Of a stretch of DNA of 64,000 nucleotides, positions 25,815 to 35,610 are shown one piece after another. The stretch spans positions 81,847-145,846 of the forward strand of contig NZ_JADNRA010000030.1 in NCBI RefSeq assembly GCF_015709525.1. The letters run 5' to 3'. Source of the DNA: Methylocystis sp. L43. Its GTDB lineage: Bacteria > Pseudomonadota > Alphaproteobacteria > Rhizobiales > Beijerinckiaceae. The notes below the pieces were generated by a model. That model ran no database searches, was not told the origin of the DNA, and worked only from the letters and a program-made list of their open reading frames with translations. The stretch's first letter is position 1; every line of letters begins with the position of its first letter. A program made the translations under genes and the position numbers.

Positions 25815-26393
25815 ATGCAGTTGCTATCGCGGATCAAGGGCTTAATCCTCGCGCCGCAGAGCGAATGGGCAAAAATCTCCGAAGAGGGGACGTCCGTCCT
25901 CGATCTCTATCGCAATTATATTGCGATGTTGGCGCTTCTTCCGCCGTTCGCGAGCTTCTTCAGCTCGTGGCTTTTCGGTTTTTCCCACGGCGCGCAGGGG
26001 ATCATGCACCCGACGTTCGCGGGCGGGCTTTATCGCGCCTTCGTTCAGTATCTGCTGAGCCTGCCGGCGTTTTTTATCGTCGCCTTCGTCATATCGGCCA
26101 TTGCGCCGCATTTCGATGGGAAGACCGACGACCGCCGCGCTCTGATGCTGACCGCCTATTCGTACACGCCGGTCTGGCTCGCCTCGCTGTTTGGCCTGAT
26201 TCCGGGCCTGCGATGGCTGGACGTGCTCGGCTTCTATGGAATCTATGTTTTTTCCGTCGGGCTGCCGACCATGATGCGCGTGCCAAAGGAAAACCTCGAC
26301 GTTTTCACGCTCGCGACGCTGTTTCTGGTCGTCGCGACCGTCGCGCTCCACGGGTGGGTCGTGCATCTGATCGCGCCGCAGCAGCTGATCTAG
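25815..26393 (+). CDS. Yip1-family membrane protein
   Basis: The 192-residue protein begins with the family phrase RIKGLILAPQSEW (about 5-17). It has five hydrophobic helices and ISAIAPHFDGKTDDRRALMLTAYSYTP in the middle. I use the ATG at 25815, which has GGAGG 4 nt upstream; the in-frame ATG at 25803 precedes that ribosome site. Bacterial Yip1 proteins have no settled function. Its stop overlaps the convergent moaE stop by 4 nt. Confidence 0.85.
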   Translation: MQLLSRIKGLILAPQSEWAKISEEGTSVLDLYRNYIAMLALLPPFASFFSSWLFGFSHGAQGIMHPTFAGGLYRAFVQYLLSLPAFFIVAFVISAIAPHFDGKTDDRRALMLTAYSYTPVWLASLFGLIPGLRWLDVLGFYGIYVFSVGLPTMMRVPKENLDVFTLATLFLVVATVALHGWVVHLIAPQQLI

Positions 26394-26857
26394 CGCCAGC
26401 GGTCCGCAGCCGCATCATCCTCGGATTTCGCGTTGACCCAGTCGCCGGGCGCGCCATCCGCGCGCCGTTCCTTTTTCCAAAAGGGCGCGCGGGTTTTGAG
26501 AAAATCCATCAAAAACTCGGCGGCGGCGAAAGCGTCCGCGCGGTGGCGCGCCGCCGCGAGCACCAGAACGATCTGTTCGCCCGGTTGGATGCGGCCGAAG
26601 CGGTGAATGACGGTCAAGGCCTGCAAGGGCCATCGTTCGAGCGCATCATCGGCCACGCGACAGATCTCGGCCTCAGCCATTCCGGGATAATGTTCGAGCT
26701 CCAAAGCCTCGAGCGCGCCGTCCTCGTCCCTGCAGAGGCCCACGAAACTGACAAGCGCGCCGATGTCACGCCGCCCCCGCGTCAGCAGCGCCTGTTCCCG
26801 CCCGAGGTCGAAATCCTCCGCTTGCACGCGCACCGCCGGAGTCGGCCGCGGCGCCAT
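26390..26857 (-). CDS. moaE: Molybdopterin synthase catalytic subunit
   Basis: MoaE transfers sulfur from thiocarboxylated MoaD to cyclic pyranopterin to form molybdopterin. The 155-residue protein shows GALVSFVGLCRDED, LELEHYPGMAEAEI, IHRFGRIQPGEQIVLV and a KTRAPFWKKE motif holding the catalytic lysines. It follows moaD with a 1-nt gap, which supports co-translation of the two subunits. Confidence 0.95.
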   Translation of the reverse strand: MAPRPTPAVRVQAEDFDLGREQALLTRGRRDIGALVSFVGLCRDEDGALEALELEHYPGMAEAEICRVADDALERWPLQALTVIHRFGRIQPGEQIVLVLAAARHRADAFAAAEFLMDFLKTRAPFWKKERRADGAPGDWVNAKSEDDAAADRWR

Positions 26858-26858
26858 C

Positions 26859-27110
26859 TCAGCCGCCCGTCATCGGCGGGAAGAAGGCGATCTCCCTAGC
26901 TGCGCCGATTGGCGCGTCGGGCGCCGCATGCATCTTGTCGAGGGCCGCGCGGATCGTCGCCGGGTTGGCGAAAGCGGCCGCATATCCCTCGCCCCGCGCC
27001 GACAGCCAGTCGATCAGCTCACGGACCGTGACAACTTCACGCGGCGGCGCGATCTCCTCTTCCGCCAGACCGATGCGCTCGCGCACCCAAGCGAAATACA
27101 GCGCCTTCAT
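26859..27110 (-). CDS. moaD: Molybdopterin synthase sulfur-carrier subunit
   Basis: MoaD is a ubiquitin-like 83-residue sulfur carrier. It starts MKALYFAWVRERIG and ends with the obligatory Gly-Gly (PPMTGG), which is adenylated and thiocarboxylated. The ATG at 27110 overlaps the pgsA stop as ATGA, so this small gene is read in the order pgsA, moaD, moaE. The longer open frame upstream lies inside pgsA and is not real. Confidence 0.95.
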   Translation of the reverse strand: MKALYFAWVRERIGLAEEEIAPPREVVTVRELIDWLSARGEGYAAAFANPATIRAALDKMHAAPDAPIGAAREIAFFPPMTGG

Positions 27111-27715
27111 GCCGCCTCGTCTTCTCCGAAGTGGTTCCACGCCGACTGCAGGTAGTCGAACCCGGTGTACAGCGTCAGAATCGCCGCGGCCCATAAGAGC
27201 GCCGCGCCGATCTTGACCGTGCCGGGGAGAACGACTTCGCCGGCCGGTCCGGCGATCAGAAAGCCCAGCGCCACGAGCTGCGCCGCAGTCTTCCATTTGG
27301 CGATGGCGGAGACAGGCAAGCGCACCTTGAGCTCGGCCAGGTGCTCCCGTAACCCCGACACGAGGATTTCGCGGCACAGGATGATGATCGCCGCCCAGAT
27401 CGTCCAGCCAGCGACCGTTCGATCGGCGACAAGCGCCATCAGGGTCGTCGCGACGAGCAATTTGTCCGCAATGGGGTCCAGCATCCGCCCGAGCGGCGAC
27501 TGTTGCTGCCAGATCCTGGCGAAATAGCCGTCGAGAAAGTCCGTCACCCCGGCGGCGATGAAGATGCCGAGCGCGCCCCAGCGCGCCCAATGCTCCGGAA
27601 AGCCAAGGAGCAACCCCGCCACCACCGGGACGGCGGCCATGCGGCCATAGGTCAGCAGATTAGGCAGCGCCAAGGCTTGGGACCGACGCTTGGCGGTGAG
27701 GGCCGTCTGGGACAT
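27107..27715 (-). CDS. pgsA: CDP-diacylglycerol--glycerol-3-phosphate 3-phosphatidyltransferase
   Basis: The enzyme makes phosphatidylglycerophosphate, the committed step to phosphatidylglycerol and cardiolipin. The 202-residue membrane protein has the complete CDP-alcohol phosphotransferase motif, from DGYFAR to GRMLDPIAD (spacing DG-x2-AR-x8-G-x3-D-x3-D). I chose the ATG at 27715 because it places LPNLLTYGRM at the usual distance from the N-terminus; the longer frame adds an unrelated Pro/Arg stretch. It is coupled to moaD by ATGA. Confidence 0.93.
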   Translation of the reverse strand: MSQTALTAKRRSQALALPNLLTYGRMAAVPVVAGLLLGFPEHWARWGALGIFIAAGVTDFLDGYFARIWQQQSPLGRMLDPIADKLLVATTLMALVADRTVAGWTIWAAIIILCREILVSGLREHLAELKVRLPVSAIAKWKTAAQLVALGFLIAGPAGEVVLPGTVKIGAALLWAAAILTLYTGFDYLQSAWNHFGEDEAA

Positions 27716-27794
27716 ACCGCAAGGGAATATGGCCCCCGTCCCCAATGTCAATAGAAAGGGCGTCGCCGCCGGGAATCGCTTGCGGAAGGCGGAG

Positions 27795-28184
27795 TCACTC
27801 GCGATCGATCGCGAAGGCGCCGGGCCCGGCCGCGGCAAAGAACAGAAACACGAAGCAGTAGAGCGCGGCGAGCTCTCCCTTGTTGAGGAGCGGCCACAAA
27901 TCCTGGCCGGCGTGGAAAAAGAAATAGGCGACCGCCATCTGACCCGAAAGAATGAAGGCGACGGGCCGAGTGAAGAGGCCCAGCAGCAGCAGCAGGCCGC
28001 CGAAAAGCTCGAGGACTCCGGCCGCGCCCAACAGCGAGAACAGCTTCATACCGTCGAACATCGCGACATGTGGGACGCCGAAGAGCTTGGCCGCGCCATG
28101 CTGCATGAACAGCAAAGCGGCGGCGATGCGCAGCAGTCCCTGCGCGTGCGGGGCGAAGCGCTGGGGAATGATTCGCAGGGTCAT
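27795..28184 (-). CDS. DoxX-family membrane protein
   Basis: The 129-residue protein has four helices, with GLLRIAAALLFMQHGAAKLFG at the start and GVLELFGGLLLLLGLFTRPVAF in the middle, the DoxX/SURF4-like pattern. Such proteins are linked to redox and thiol stress, but their biochemistry is unclear. It lies 12 nt downstream of the nitroreductase gene and is probably cotranscribed with it. Confidence 0.88.
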   Translation of the reverse strand: MTLRIIPQRFAPHAQGLLRIAAALLFMQHGAAKLFGVPHVAMFDGMKLFSLLGAAGVLELFGGLLLLLGLFTRPVAFILSGQMAVAYFFFHAGQDLWPLLNKGELAALYCFVFLFFAAAGPGAFAIDRE

Positions 28185-28196
28185 AAAATTGGCCTC

Positions 28197-28808
28197 CTAA
28201 AGAATAGTGGCGATTTCCTCACAAGCGAGCCGCGGACCGCGAGGATAGAGCTTTGCGGGATCACCGTATCCGATGTTGATCAGAAAATTCGACTTTATCC
28301 GCGTTCCTTGGAAGAATTCCGCATCGACCTTCGCCCTGTCGAACCCGCTCATCGGTCCGCAATCGAGACCCACCGCGCGCAGCGCGAGGAGGAGATAGGC
28401 GCCCTGCAGCGAGCCGTTGCGGAAGGCCGTCTCCTCAATCAGCGTCTCATTGCCGACGAACCAGGACCGCGCGTCCGTCGCCGGATAAAGGTGCGGAAGG
28501 CTCTCCGCGAAATCCAGATCATAGGCCACGATTGCGGTGGCGGGCGCGGCCATGGTCTTCGGACGATTGGCGTCTGACATCGCTGGCGCGAGCCGGGCCT
28601 TCGCCTCCGGCGAGCGCACGAAAATTATGCGCATCGGCGAGCAGTTGGCGCTTGTCGGGCCCCATTTCGCGTAATCCACGGCGAGTTCGAGCAGGCTGTC
28701 CGGCACGTCTTTGGCAAGCCAGCCATTGTGGGTCCGCGCCCCCGTAAAGAGCTGCTCCAGCGCTTCGGGCGCAACCGCGCTCGCGGCCTGCCTGTCGGTC
28801 GTCGTCAT
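28197..28808 (-). CDS. rutE: RutE-like malonic semialdehyde reductase (nitroreductase family)
   Basis: This FMN flavoprotein is 203 residues long. It is very close to E. coli RutE throughout: [57 protein letters not shown] and [14 protein letters not shown]. RutE reduces malonic semialdehyde from uracil breakdown to 3-hydroxypropionate. No other rut genes are nearby, so the enzyme may serve another aldehyde or detoxification role here. Confidence 0.85.
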   Translation of the reverse strand: MTTTDRQAASAVAPEALEQLFTGARTHNGWLAKDVPDSLLELAVDYAKWGPTSANCSPMRIIFVRSPEAKARLAPAMSDANRPKTMAAPATAIVAYDLDFAESLPHLYPATDARSWFVGNETLIEETAFRNGSLQGAYLLLALRAVGLDCGPMSGFDRAKVDAEFFQGTRIKSNFLINIGYGDPAKLYPRGPRLACEEIATIL

Positions 28809-28825
28809 CGCATTCCCCGCAGCGT

Positions 28826-29584
28826 TCAGATGTCGCGCCCCTCGACGTCAATATGCAGGCGCTCCTCGATTTTTTGAAGCGACTCCTGCTGGGGCGAGAT
28901 CGCGAGCGACTTCCGATAGGCCGCGAGCGCCCCCCTCTTGTCGCCGATCTTCTCCTTGAGCGCGCCAAGAGCGGCGAGCGCGTCAAAACGCTTCGGCTCA
29001 AGCATCGCCGCGGTCTCGAGGTCGGCGATCGCGCCGCTGTCGTCCCCCTGCTCCGCCCGCACCTTGGCGCGCTGAACATAGCCCTCCGTCCATTGCGGCG
29101 AGAGGGCGACCACATAGTCGAGAAGCTTCAGGGCGAGAGGCGGCGCGCCGGCCGCCTCCGCCGCGAGGGCGCGCGCCACAAGCAGATCGATCGTGTCCGA
29201 TTCCGAACGCGCCCAGCGGCTGACGATCGCCGCTGAAACGCCCTTCGCCTCCCGCTCGTCTTCGGCCTGCTCGAGGCGAAGATAAAGCCGCGCCATCTCT
29301 TCGGCGCGCTGCTGGGCGGGGTCCTTGGGCGGTGGGGGCGGCGCCGCGGCGGCCGGCGCGCGCCGCTCCGGATCAAGATCGCGTCCGCCTTGTCCGGGGC
29401 CGAGCGCCCGGGTTCCGGGCGGCAGCGGAATCCTTCCAATCCCTGGAATGAAAAGGAACTCGCCCTCCTCCTCCCCAAATGATTCGACCGATGGCGTCTC
29501 CGACGCCTGCGCCAGCACGAAACCGGCCGGCAGGGCTCCAAGAAAGACCAAGATCGTCAGCGGAAGAAGCAGCGGCGTTCGCAT
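28826..29584 (-). CDS. Exported tetratricopeptide-repeat protein
   Basis: From the ATG at 29584 the protein has 252 residues, with a signal peptide (about 1-26), a Gly/Pro-rich linker with AAAAPPPPP, and helical repeats from about residue 140. The clearest TPR units are around [39 protein letters not shown] and [16 protein letters not shown]. It probably acts as a periplasmic protein-interaction platform. Its partner is unknown, and an alternative start at 29608 adds eight residues. Confidence 0.82.
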   Translation of the reverse strand: MRTPLLLPLTILVFLGALPAGFVLAQASETPSVESFGEEEGEFLFIPGIGRIPLPPGTRALGPGQGGRDLDPERRAPAAAAPPPPPKDPAQQRAEEMARLYLRLEQAEDEREAKGVSAAIVSRWARSESDTIDLLVARALAAEAAGAPPLALKLLDYVVALSPQWTEGYVQRAKVRAEQGDDSGAIADLETAAMLEPKRFDALAALGALKEKIGDKRGALAAYRKSLAISPQQESLQKIEERLHIDVEGRDI

Positions 29585-29817
29585 TGCCGCTAACATAGCG
29601 CAGGTCAATAGAAACGGCCACAGCGCGGCGCACAGCGGTGAATTAGATTAACCATTTGTAAGCCACGACTCCGCGTATGCGCGGCGAATTCATCCTGCGT
29701 TCAGGCGAGGCGCCCGAATCCTTGGCGCGCTAGTTAAGGTTGTTAGGAAACCCTCGCGCTTATCGCGACAACAACGCTGCAGCCCGCCTCAACCGCGGAG
29801 CTCCTGGAGTTGGATCG

Positions 29818-30075
29818 ATGATTGATACGATACGCCGTTTGCTGCAAGAGCACGGCCGTCTGCATACCCCCGTGGAACATCTGTCGGATTCGGACGATCT
29901 CTACAGCGCAGGGCTGACGCCCTTTGCCGCGATCCGCACGATGCTCGCGCTGGAAGAAGCGTTCGACGTCGAGTTCCCGGTCTCCATGCTCCGGCGGCAA
30001 AGCTTCGCTTCGATTGCCGCCATTCGAGACTGCGTCAGCAAATTGGCGCCGTCGGCGGAGCGCCGCGCTGCTTAA
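29818..30075 (+). CDS. Acyl-carrier-protein-like protein without the phosphopantetheine serine
   Basis: The 85-residue acidic helical protein has the carrier-protein fold pattern DDLYSAGLTPFAAIRTMLALEEAFDVEFP. In related proteobacterial carriers as I recall them, this place reads GLTSFA, and the Ser carries 4'-phosphopantetheine. Here the codon is CCC, giving Pro35. A single T-to-C change from TCC would explain it. S30 lies five residues earlier and is not in the usual position. If expressed, the protein would not be pantetheinylated in the standard way. I chose the ATG at 29818 with GGAG upstream. Confidence 0.75.
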   Translation: MIDTIRRLLQEHGRLHTPVEHLSDSDDLYSAGLTPFAAIRTMLALEEAFDVEFPVSMLRRQSFASIAAIRDCVSKLAPSAERRAA

Positions 30076-30083
30076 GCAGCGCG
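30064..30083 (+). terminator. Palindrome at the ACP-like gene stop, possible terminator
   Basis: A 20-bp perfect palindrome (CGCGCTGCTT and its complement) spans the TAA stop and is followed by GGTTTTA. It can fold with a TTAA loop and an 8-bp stem. The T-run is short, so termination is probable rather than certain. Confidence 0.5.
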
Positions 30084-30271
30084 GGTTTTAGGTAGGGTCT
30101 ACGCCAAACTCGCGGCCACGCTGACCGGGTCCCGCCTGGCGCACGCGCAGGGCGAAACATCACGAAAGCCGCGGCTTCGGCTGGTCCAACCACAGTTGCG
30201 GCGGCTCGTTCGCTGCGATAGTCGTCTTTGGAAAGGCTCGAATGACGAGCCTTCGCGACGGCGAGAGTTCA

Positions 30272-32104
30272 ATGCCTCCTTATCGTTCACGCACGACGAC
30301 CCACGGCCGCAACATGGCCGGCGCGCGCGGCCTCTGGCGCGCGACAGGCATGAAGGAGGAGGACTTCGGCAAGCCGATCATCGCGGTCGCCAATTCCTTC
30401 ACCCAATTCGTTCCAGGCCATGTGCATTTGAAGGATCTCGGCCAGCTCGTCGCCGCCGAAATCGAAAAGGCCGGCGGCGTCGCGAAGGAGTTCAACACCA
30501 TCGCGATCGATGACGGCATCGCCATGGGCCACGACGGGATGCTCTATTCCCTGCCCTCCCGCGATCTCATCGCCGACAGCGTTGAATTCATGGTCAACGC
30601 GCATTGCGCCGACGCGCTGGTCTGCATTTCGAATTGCGACAAGATCACGCCCGGCATGCTGATGGCGGCGCTGCGCCTCAACATTCCGGCGGTGTTCGTT
30701 TCCGGCGGCCCGATGGAGGCCGGCAAGGTGGTGCTCGCTGGCAAGGAGCACGCGCTCGATCTTGTCGATGCGATCATCGCCGGCGTGGACGACTCGGTCA
30801 GTGAAGCGGACGTCGCCACCATCGAGCGCTCCGCCTGTCCGACCTGCGGATCTTGCTCCGGCATGTTCACGGCGAACAGCATGAACTGCCTGACCGAGGC
30901 GCTGGGGCTGTCGCTTCCCGGCAATGGATCGACCCTCGCGACCCATGTGGATCGCCGGCGGCTGTTTGTCGAAGCCGGCCATCTCATCGTTGATCTCGCG
31001 CGCCGCTACTATGAGCAGGACGACGAAAGCGTGCTGCCGCGTTCGATCGCGAGTTTTGAAGCTTTCGAGAACGCCATCACGCTCGACATCGCCATGGGCG
31101 GCTCGACCAACACCGTGCTGCATCTTCTCGCGGCGGCGCACGAGGCGCAGGTCGATTTCACGATGGCCGACATCGACCGCCTGTCGCGGCGGGTGCCGGT
31201 GCTGTGCAAGGTCGCGCCTTCCGCGCCCGACGTTCATCTTGAGGACGTGCATCGCGCCGGCGGAGTCATCGCGATCCTTGGAGAATTGCTGCGCGCCGGT
31301 CTGCTGCACGGCGAGCTTCCGACCGTCCACAGTCCTTCGGTCAGCGACGCCGTGGGACGCTGGGACATCGCCGTCACGCAGAGCGAGACCGCGCGCACAT
31401 TCTTTCGCGCCGCGCCGGGCGGCGTGGCGACGCAAGTCGCGTTCAGCCAGGACCGCCGCTACAAGGAGCTCGACGCCGACCGCGAAAAAGGCGCGATACG
31501 CGACGCGGCGCACGCCTTCTCCAAGGATGGCGGCCTCGCCGTGCTCACGGGCAATCTTGCCCTCGACGGCTGCATCGTGAAAACGGCCGGCGTTGACGAT
31601 TCGATCCTGAAATTCGCCGGCCCCGCCAGGGTCTATGAGAGTCAGGACGCGGCGGTGTCGGCCATTCTGACAGGCGACGTAAAGGCCGGCGACGTGGTCG
31701 TCATCCGCTACGAAGGCCCGCGCGGCGGACCCGGCATGCAGGAAATGCTCTATCCGACGAGCTATCTGAAATCGAAGGGGCTCGGCAAAGTCTGCGCGCT
31801 GGTGACGGACGGAAGATTTTCCGGCGGCACGGCCGGGCTTTCGATCGGCCACGTCTCTCCCGAAGCGGCCGAGGGCGGCGCGATCGCCTTGGTCCGGGAC
31901 GGCGACAAAATCGAAATCGACATTCCGGCGCGCCGGATTACGCTCGCCGTTAGCGAAGACGAACTGGCGACGCGGCGCGCCGAACAGTCCGCGAAGGGCT
32001 TCGCTCCGGCCAAGCCACGGCCTCGCAAAATCACGACGGCGCTGCGCGCCTATGCCTCAATGACGACGAGCGCGGCCAAAGGCGCAGTGCGACAGGTCCC
32101 CTGA
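30272..32104 (+). CDS. ilvD: Dihydroxy-acid dehydratase
   Basis: This Fe-S enzyme of valine, leucine and isoleucine synthesis dehydrates dihydroxy acids to 2-oxoacids. The 610-residue protein has the cluster cysteines in [13 protein letters not shown] and [18 protein letters not shown], the GGPMEAGK loop, and [15 protein letters not shown] near the C-terminus. I place the start at 30272 ([19 protein letters not shown]), as the 10 extra upstream codons are not conserved. Confidence 0.95.
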   Translation: MPPYRSRTTTHGRNMAGARGLWRATGMKEEDFGKPIIAVANSFTQFVPGHVHLKDLGQLVAAEIEKAGGVAKEFNTIAIDDGIAMGHDGMLYSLPSRDLIADSVEFMVNAHCADALVCISNCDKITPGMLMAALRLNIPAVFVSGGPMEAGKVVLAGKEHALDLVDAIIAGVDDSVSEADVATIERSACPTCGSCSGMFTANSMNCLTEALGLSLPGNGSTLATHVDRRRLFVEAGHLIVDLARRYYEQDDESVLPRSIASFEAFENAITLDIAMGGSTNTVLHLLAAAHEAQVDFTMADIDRLSRRVPVLCKVAPSAPDVHLEDVHRAGGVIAILGELLRAGLLHGELPTVHSPSVSDAVGRWDIAVTQSETARTFFRAAPGGVATQVAFSQDRRYKELDADREKGAIRDAAHAFSKDGGLAVLTGNLALDGCIVKTAGVDDSILKFAGPARVYESQDAAVSAILTGDVKAGDVVVIRYEGPRGGPGMQEMLYPTSYLKSKGLGKVCALVTDGRFSGGTAGLSIGHVSPEAAEGGAIALVRDGDKIEIDIPARRITLAVSEDELATRRAEQSAKGFAPAKPRPRKITTALRAYASMTTSAAKGAVRQVP

Positions 32105-32164
32105 CTTTCGCATTCAGGAGGTGCGTCGTAGAGTGGCGCGCGTCCATCCAGTCGCCGGAACAAA

Positions 32165-34039
32165 ATGTCTCCGACACGTAAACTCGTCGCTTCTGGACTG
32201 TTTGGCATAGCGCTCGGATTCGCGGTGCTTGCGCTCGCCAGCTATGTCGCCCTGCGCGCCGAATTGCAGCGCCGTGAAGCCGGCGCATGGCTGCGCCACA
32301 CCATTCAAGTGCAAAACGATCTCTATCAGCTTTACGGATTGTTGCAGGCCGCCGAGAGCGGACAGCGCGGTTTTATCATCACCCAGGACGAACGCTATCT
32401 GGACGCCTGCTTCGAAGCGACGCGCAAACTGCCTGTGGTCGTCGACCGGCTTTCAGAGCGCGTAAGAGACAATCCCAAGCAGCTCGAGGCAGTCGCGGAA
32501 ATGCGGCCGCTGCTTGGCGAAAGGGTCGCGATTATCGATGAGGCGATCGCCGATATGCGCGCGCTCCGAGTCGACAACGCCGTTCGGCTCGTCAAGTCCG
32601 GGCGCGGAAAGGCGCTGATGGACCGGCTCCACGCCATCATCGACAAGATGACTGAAAATGAACAAAACTTGTTCGATAAGCGAGAGCGCGAACTCAACGC
32701 CGCCGGCGGCGAATTCGACGCGGCCGTGTGGGCGATCGGCGGCATCATCTTCGCGCTTGCCGCATTTTCATTTCTCAATGCGCAAAAGCAGATGCATGCG
32801 CTGCAAACCTCTCGCGACTCGTTGAAGACCGCCTACGACCAGCTGATTGGGGAAACGACGCGCCGCGAAGCGCTCGAGTCGCAGTTGCGGCAGTCGCAAA
32901 AACTCGAAGCGCTCGGCCATCTGACCGGCGGCATCGCGCACGACTTCAACAATATGCTCGGCGTCATCGTCGCGAGTCTGCATCTGTTGCGGCGAAAGCT
33001 TACGAACGCGAACGAGGATTGCATTCAACTGATCGATTCAGCGATGGACGGCGCCGATCGCGCCGCCGCCATGGTTCGCAGGCTCCTCGCCTTCTCTCGC
33101 CGTCAGCCTTTGTCGCCGCGTCCGCTCGACCCCAACAAATTCGTCTCCAGCGTCTCGGACATGGTGCGCCGCGCTCTCGGCGAAAAGATCGAACTCGAAA
33201 CCGTTCTCGCCGGCGGCCTGTGGGCGACGAAAATCGATCAGCACGAATTGGAAAGCGCCATCGTCAATCTCGCGGTCAATGCGCGCGACGCCATGCCGGA
33301 CGGCGGCAAGCTGACGATCGAGACGGCAAACTGCTATCTTGATGACGCCTACGCCAGTGAAAACATCGAAGTGACCCCTGGCCAATATGTGATGATCGCC
33401 GTGACCGACACTGGTCAAGGCATGCCGCCCGAGGTCTTGTCGCAAGCGTTCGATCCGTTCTTCACCACGAAGCCAGCAGGCAAGGGCACCGGACTCGGCC
33501 TTTCGCAGGTCCATGGATTCGTCAAGCAGTCTGGCGGCCAGGTCAAAATCTATTCCGAACCCGGACGCGGAACCTGCATCAAGCTCTATCTGCCGCGCTT
33601 CAATAACGTCGAAGCGCCCGCCGAACTGCCGCTTCGGCCGCCTCGACCTCTCGAACTTCCGCTTGGAAGGCCGGAAGAACTTGTGCTGATCGTCGAAGAC
33701 GACGACACGGCGCGCCGCGTCACCGCGCAAGGCGTGCGGGAATTGGGTTATTCGGTTCTGGAGGCCGAGAACGGACGCGCGGCGATCGACATCATTCGCC
33801 GTCGCCCCGACATCGCGCTGATGGTCACGGATGTGGTTATGCCCGACATGGACGGCGCCCGTCTTGCGCGCGAGGCGGTGTTTCGCAGACACAGCCTGCG
33901 CGTTCTGTTCATCACCGGCTATACGCGCAACGCGATCGTGCACAACGGCGTTCTTGACAAGGACGTCAAGCTGCTCACCAAACCGTTTACTTTGGAGCAG
34001 CTGGCGATAAAGATGCGCGACATCCTGGACTCGAAGTAG
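32165..34039 (+). CDS. CHASE3-domain hybrid sensor histidine kinase
   Basis: The 624-residue membrane kinase has helices at about 9-30 and 186-204 that flank a periplasmic CHASE3 sensor (ESGQRGFIITQDERYLD near 64-80). A HisKA domain follows with phospho-acceptor H259 in [10 protein letters not shown], then HATPase_c boxes ([33 protein letters not shown]). A C-terminal receiver domain carries D556 (TDVVMPDMDGA). The kinase and receiver are thus in one protein and no response regulator is adjacent. The signal is unknown. It is the same kinase subclass as the protein at 47028-48614, but with a different sensor. Confidence 0.92.
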   Translation: MSPTRKLVASGLFGIALGFAVLALASYVALRAELQRREAGAWLRHTIQVQNDLYQLYGLLQAAESGQRGFIITQDERYLDACFEATRKLPVVVDRLSERVRDNPKQLEAVAEMRPLLGERVAIIDEAIADMRALRVDNAVRLVKSGRGKALMDRLHAIIDKMTENEQNLFDKRERELNAAGGEFDAAVWAIGGIIFALAAFSFLNAQKQMHALQTSRDSLKTAYDQLIGETTRREALESQLRQSQKLEALGHLTGGIAHDFNNMLGVIVASLHLLRRKLTNANEDCIQLIDSAMDGADRAAAMVRRLLAFSRRQPLSPRPLDPNKFVSSVSDMVRRALGEKIELETVLAGGLWATKIDQHELESAIVNLAVNARDAMPDGGKLTIETANCYLDDAYASENIEVTPGQYVMIAVTDTGQGMPPEVLSQAFDPFFTTKPAGKGTGLGLSQVHGFVKQSGGQVKIYSEPGRGTCIKLYLPRFNNVEAPAELPLRPPRPLELPLGRPEELVLIVEDDDTARRVTAQGVRELGYSVLEAENGRAAIDIIRRRPDIALMVTDVVMPDMDGARLAREAVFRRHSLRVLFITGYTRNAIVHNGVLDKDVKLLTKPFTLEQLAIKMRDILDSK

Positions 34040-34064
34040 CGAGCGTTCGTTGCGGCGCTGACCA

Positions 34065-35054
34065 TCAGTCTTCGGCTTTAAGGGGGCGCATCAGCAGCGC
34101 TTCGATGGCGCCGTCAACGCTCAGCCGCGCGGAGAGAATGGCGTCGACGGCTTCAGCGATCGGCAACTCGACGTCATGCGCGCGCGCCATTTCAACTAAC
34201 ACGCGCGCCGTAAATGCGCCTTCCGCAAGCTTGCCATGCGTGGCGTCTTCCACCGACTGTCCCTGCCCCAGCGCTTCTCCGAGCGCAAAGTTGCGCGACT
34301 GCGACGATCCGCAGGTGAGCACGAGATCGCCCAATCCGGAAAGCCCCATCAATGTTTCCTGACGCGCGCCCAACGCGCGCCCCAGACGCATCAGTTCGGC
34401 AAATCCGCGTGCGATGAGCGCCGCCTGCGCGCTCGCGCCGAGCCCGCGGCCGTGGCTCATTCCTGCGGCGATGGCGAGAACGTTTTTCGCTGCGCCGCCG
34501 ATCTCGGCGCCGCGCACGTCGGTCGAGCGATAAAGCCGAAACGTCTTCGTCGAAAGCTCTTCACTCAGGCGTCGGGCCAGCGCTTCGTGATGCGCCGCAA
34601 GAGTCACCGCCGTCGGCAATCCTCTGCATACGTCCGCCGCGAAGCTTGGTCCCGAGAGCACGGCCACGTCCGCCTGGGGCAGTTCTTCGCTCGCGACTTC
34701 GCTCAGGAATTTGCGCCGGTCGCGTTCGATCCCCTTGGCGCAAATCACAAAGGCGGCGCGCGCGCGCAAATGCGGCCGCGCGGCGCGCGCAGTCATGCGG
34801 ATCGCCTGCGCGGGCGTGACGGCGAGCACGATGTCCGCCTCACGTAAAACGGAAATGTCGCTCGTCGGCGCGACGGCGGCGGCGAGCGGCAGACCCGGCA
34901 ATCGGCGCGTATTCTCACGGTCGCGCGCCAGGGCGTCGGCGGCTTGAGGGTCATGCGCCCATAAGGGCACCCGCGCGCGGCCTTGCGCGGCGACATTGGC
35001 GAGCGCGACGCCCCAGGCGCCGGCGCCGAGAACGGCGACAGTCGCGCGCGTCAT
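34065..35054 (-). CDS. gpsA: Glycerol-3-phosphate dehydrogenase [NAD(P)+]
   Basis: The enzyme reduces dihydroxyacetone phosphate to sn-glycerol 3-phosphate for phospholipid synthesis. The 329-residue protein has the Rossmann loop VAVLGAGAWGVALANVAA, FVICAKGIE, SGPSFAADV and the catalytic region GAAKNVLAIAAGMSHGRGLG. The ATG at 35054 overlaps the stop of the PLD-type gene (ATGA). Confidence 0.93.
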   Translation of the reverse strand: MTRATVAVLGAGAWGVALANVAAQGRARVPLWAHDPQAADALARDRENTRRLPGLPLAAAVAPTSDISVLREADIVLAVTPAQAIRMTARAARPHLRARAAFVICAKGIERDRRKFLSEVASEELPQADVAVLSGPSFAADVCRGLPTAVTLAAHHEALARRLSEELSTKTFRLYRSTDVRGAEIGGAAKNVLAIAAGMSHGRGLGASAQAALIARGFAELMRLGRALGARQETLMGLSGLGDLVLTCGSSQSRNFALGEALGQGQSVEDATHGKLAEGAFTARVLVEMARAHDVELPIAEAVDAILSARLSVDGAIEALLMRPLKAED

Positions 35055-35602
35055 CGCACGCCGATCCGCTGATTGTCCGGACGCGACCACAGCCGTTCAA
35101 AAGTCTGATGAAACCGCGCCGCGGCCTGTGGGCTCTCGATCACGATCAGATCATTGTCCTGATAGACTTCGCCGGAGACGCTGAAATTGGCGGAGCCGCT
35201 GCGCAAGACGCGACCGTCCACCTGATATGATTTCAGATGCATCAGATCGCGCGCGCGGCCCTTTCGGCGCACTTCGACGTTCGGGGCGCCGGCGATTTCC
35301 TCGATCACAGATGCGCCGCGCCCCATCTCCTCCCCATCGAGATAGATCCGCACCTTGACGCCGCGCATGGCCGCGCGGCCGAGCGCCGTCGTCAGAGAGC
35401 GGTCGGTCAGAACATAGGCGGCCATGTCGATCGAGCGGCGCGCGTCATTGATCAGCCGCGCGTCGACAGCGCCGAAACCGTCGCCAGGCCCGTAGAGCAC
35501 GCGCACGCCCGCGAAGGTCGGCTCTTCGGCGAGCAGTCCCGCCGGTTGCGGCGTTGGCGCAAGCGTCATCGCGGCAAGCGCCGCAGAAAATAGGAGCCGC
35601 AT
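35051..35602 (-). CDS. Exported single-HKD phospholipase D-family protein (Nuc/EndA-like)
   Basis: The 183-residue protein has a signal peptide (about 1-25) and one HKD motif, H122-x-K124-x4-D129, in MHLKSYQVDG, followed by GSANFS. Half-size members such as Nuc act as homodimers, most often as nonspecific nucleases. The location would be periplasmic. It is translationally coupled to gpsA and lies 8 nt after tsaD, so all three are probably cotranscribed. Lipase activity is not excluded. Confidence 0.88.
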   Translation of the reverse strand: MRLLFSAALAAMTLAPTPQPAGLLAEEPTFAGVRVLYGPGDGFGAVDARLINDARRSIDMAAYVLTDRSLTTALGRAAMRGVKVRIYLDGEEMGRGASVIEEIAGAPNVEVRRKGRARDLMHLKSYQVDGRVLRSGSANFSVSGEVYQDNDLIVIESPQAAARFHQTFERLWSRPDNQRIGVR

Positions 35603-35610
35603 CGAATCGC

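Noticed and set aside
29648..29655. TTAACCAT, a CtrA-type motif between the TPR and ACP-like genes
   Set aside because: A single 8-mer without a second half-site occurs often by chance; not enough for a regulatory call.
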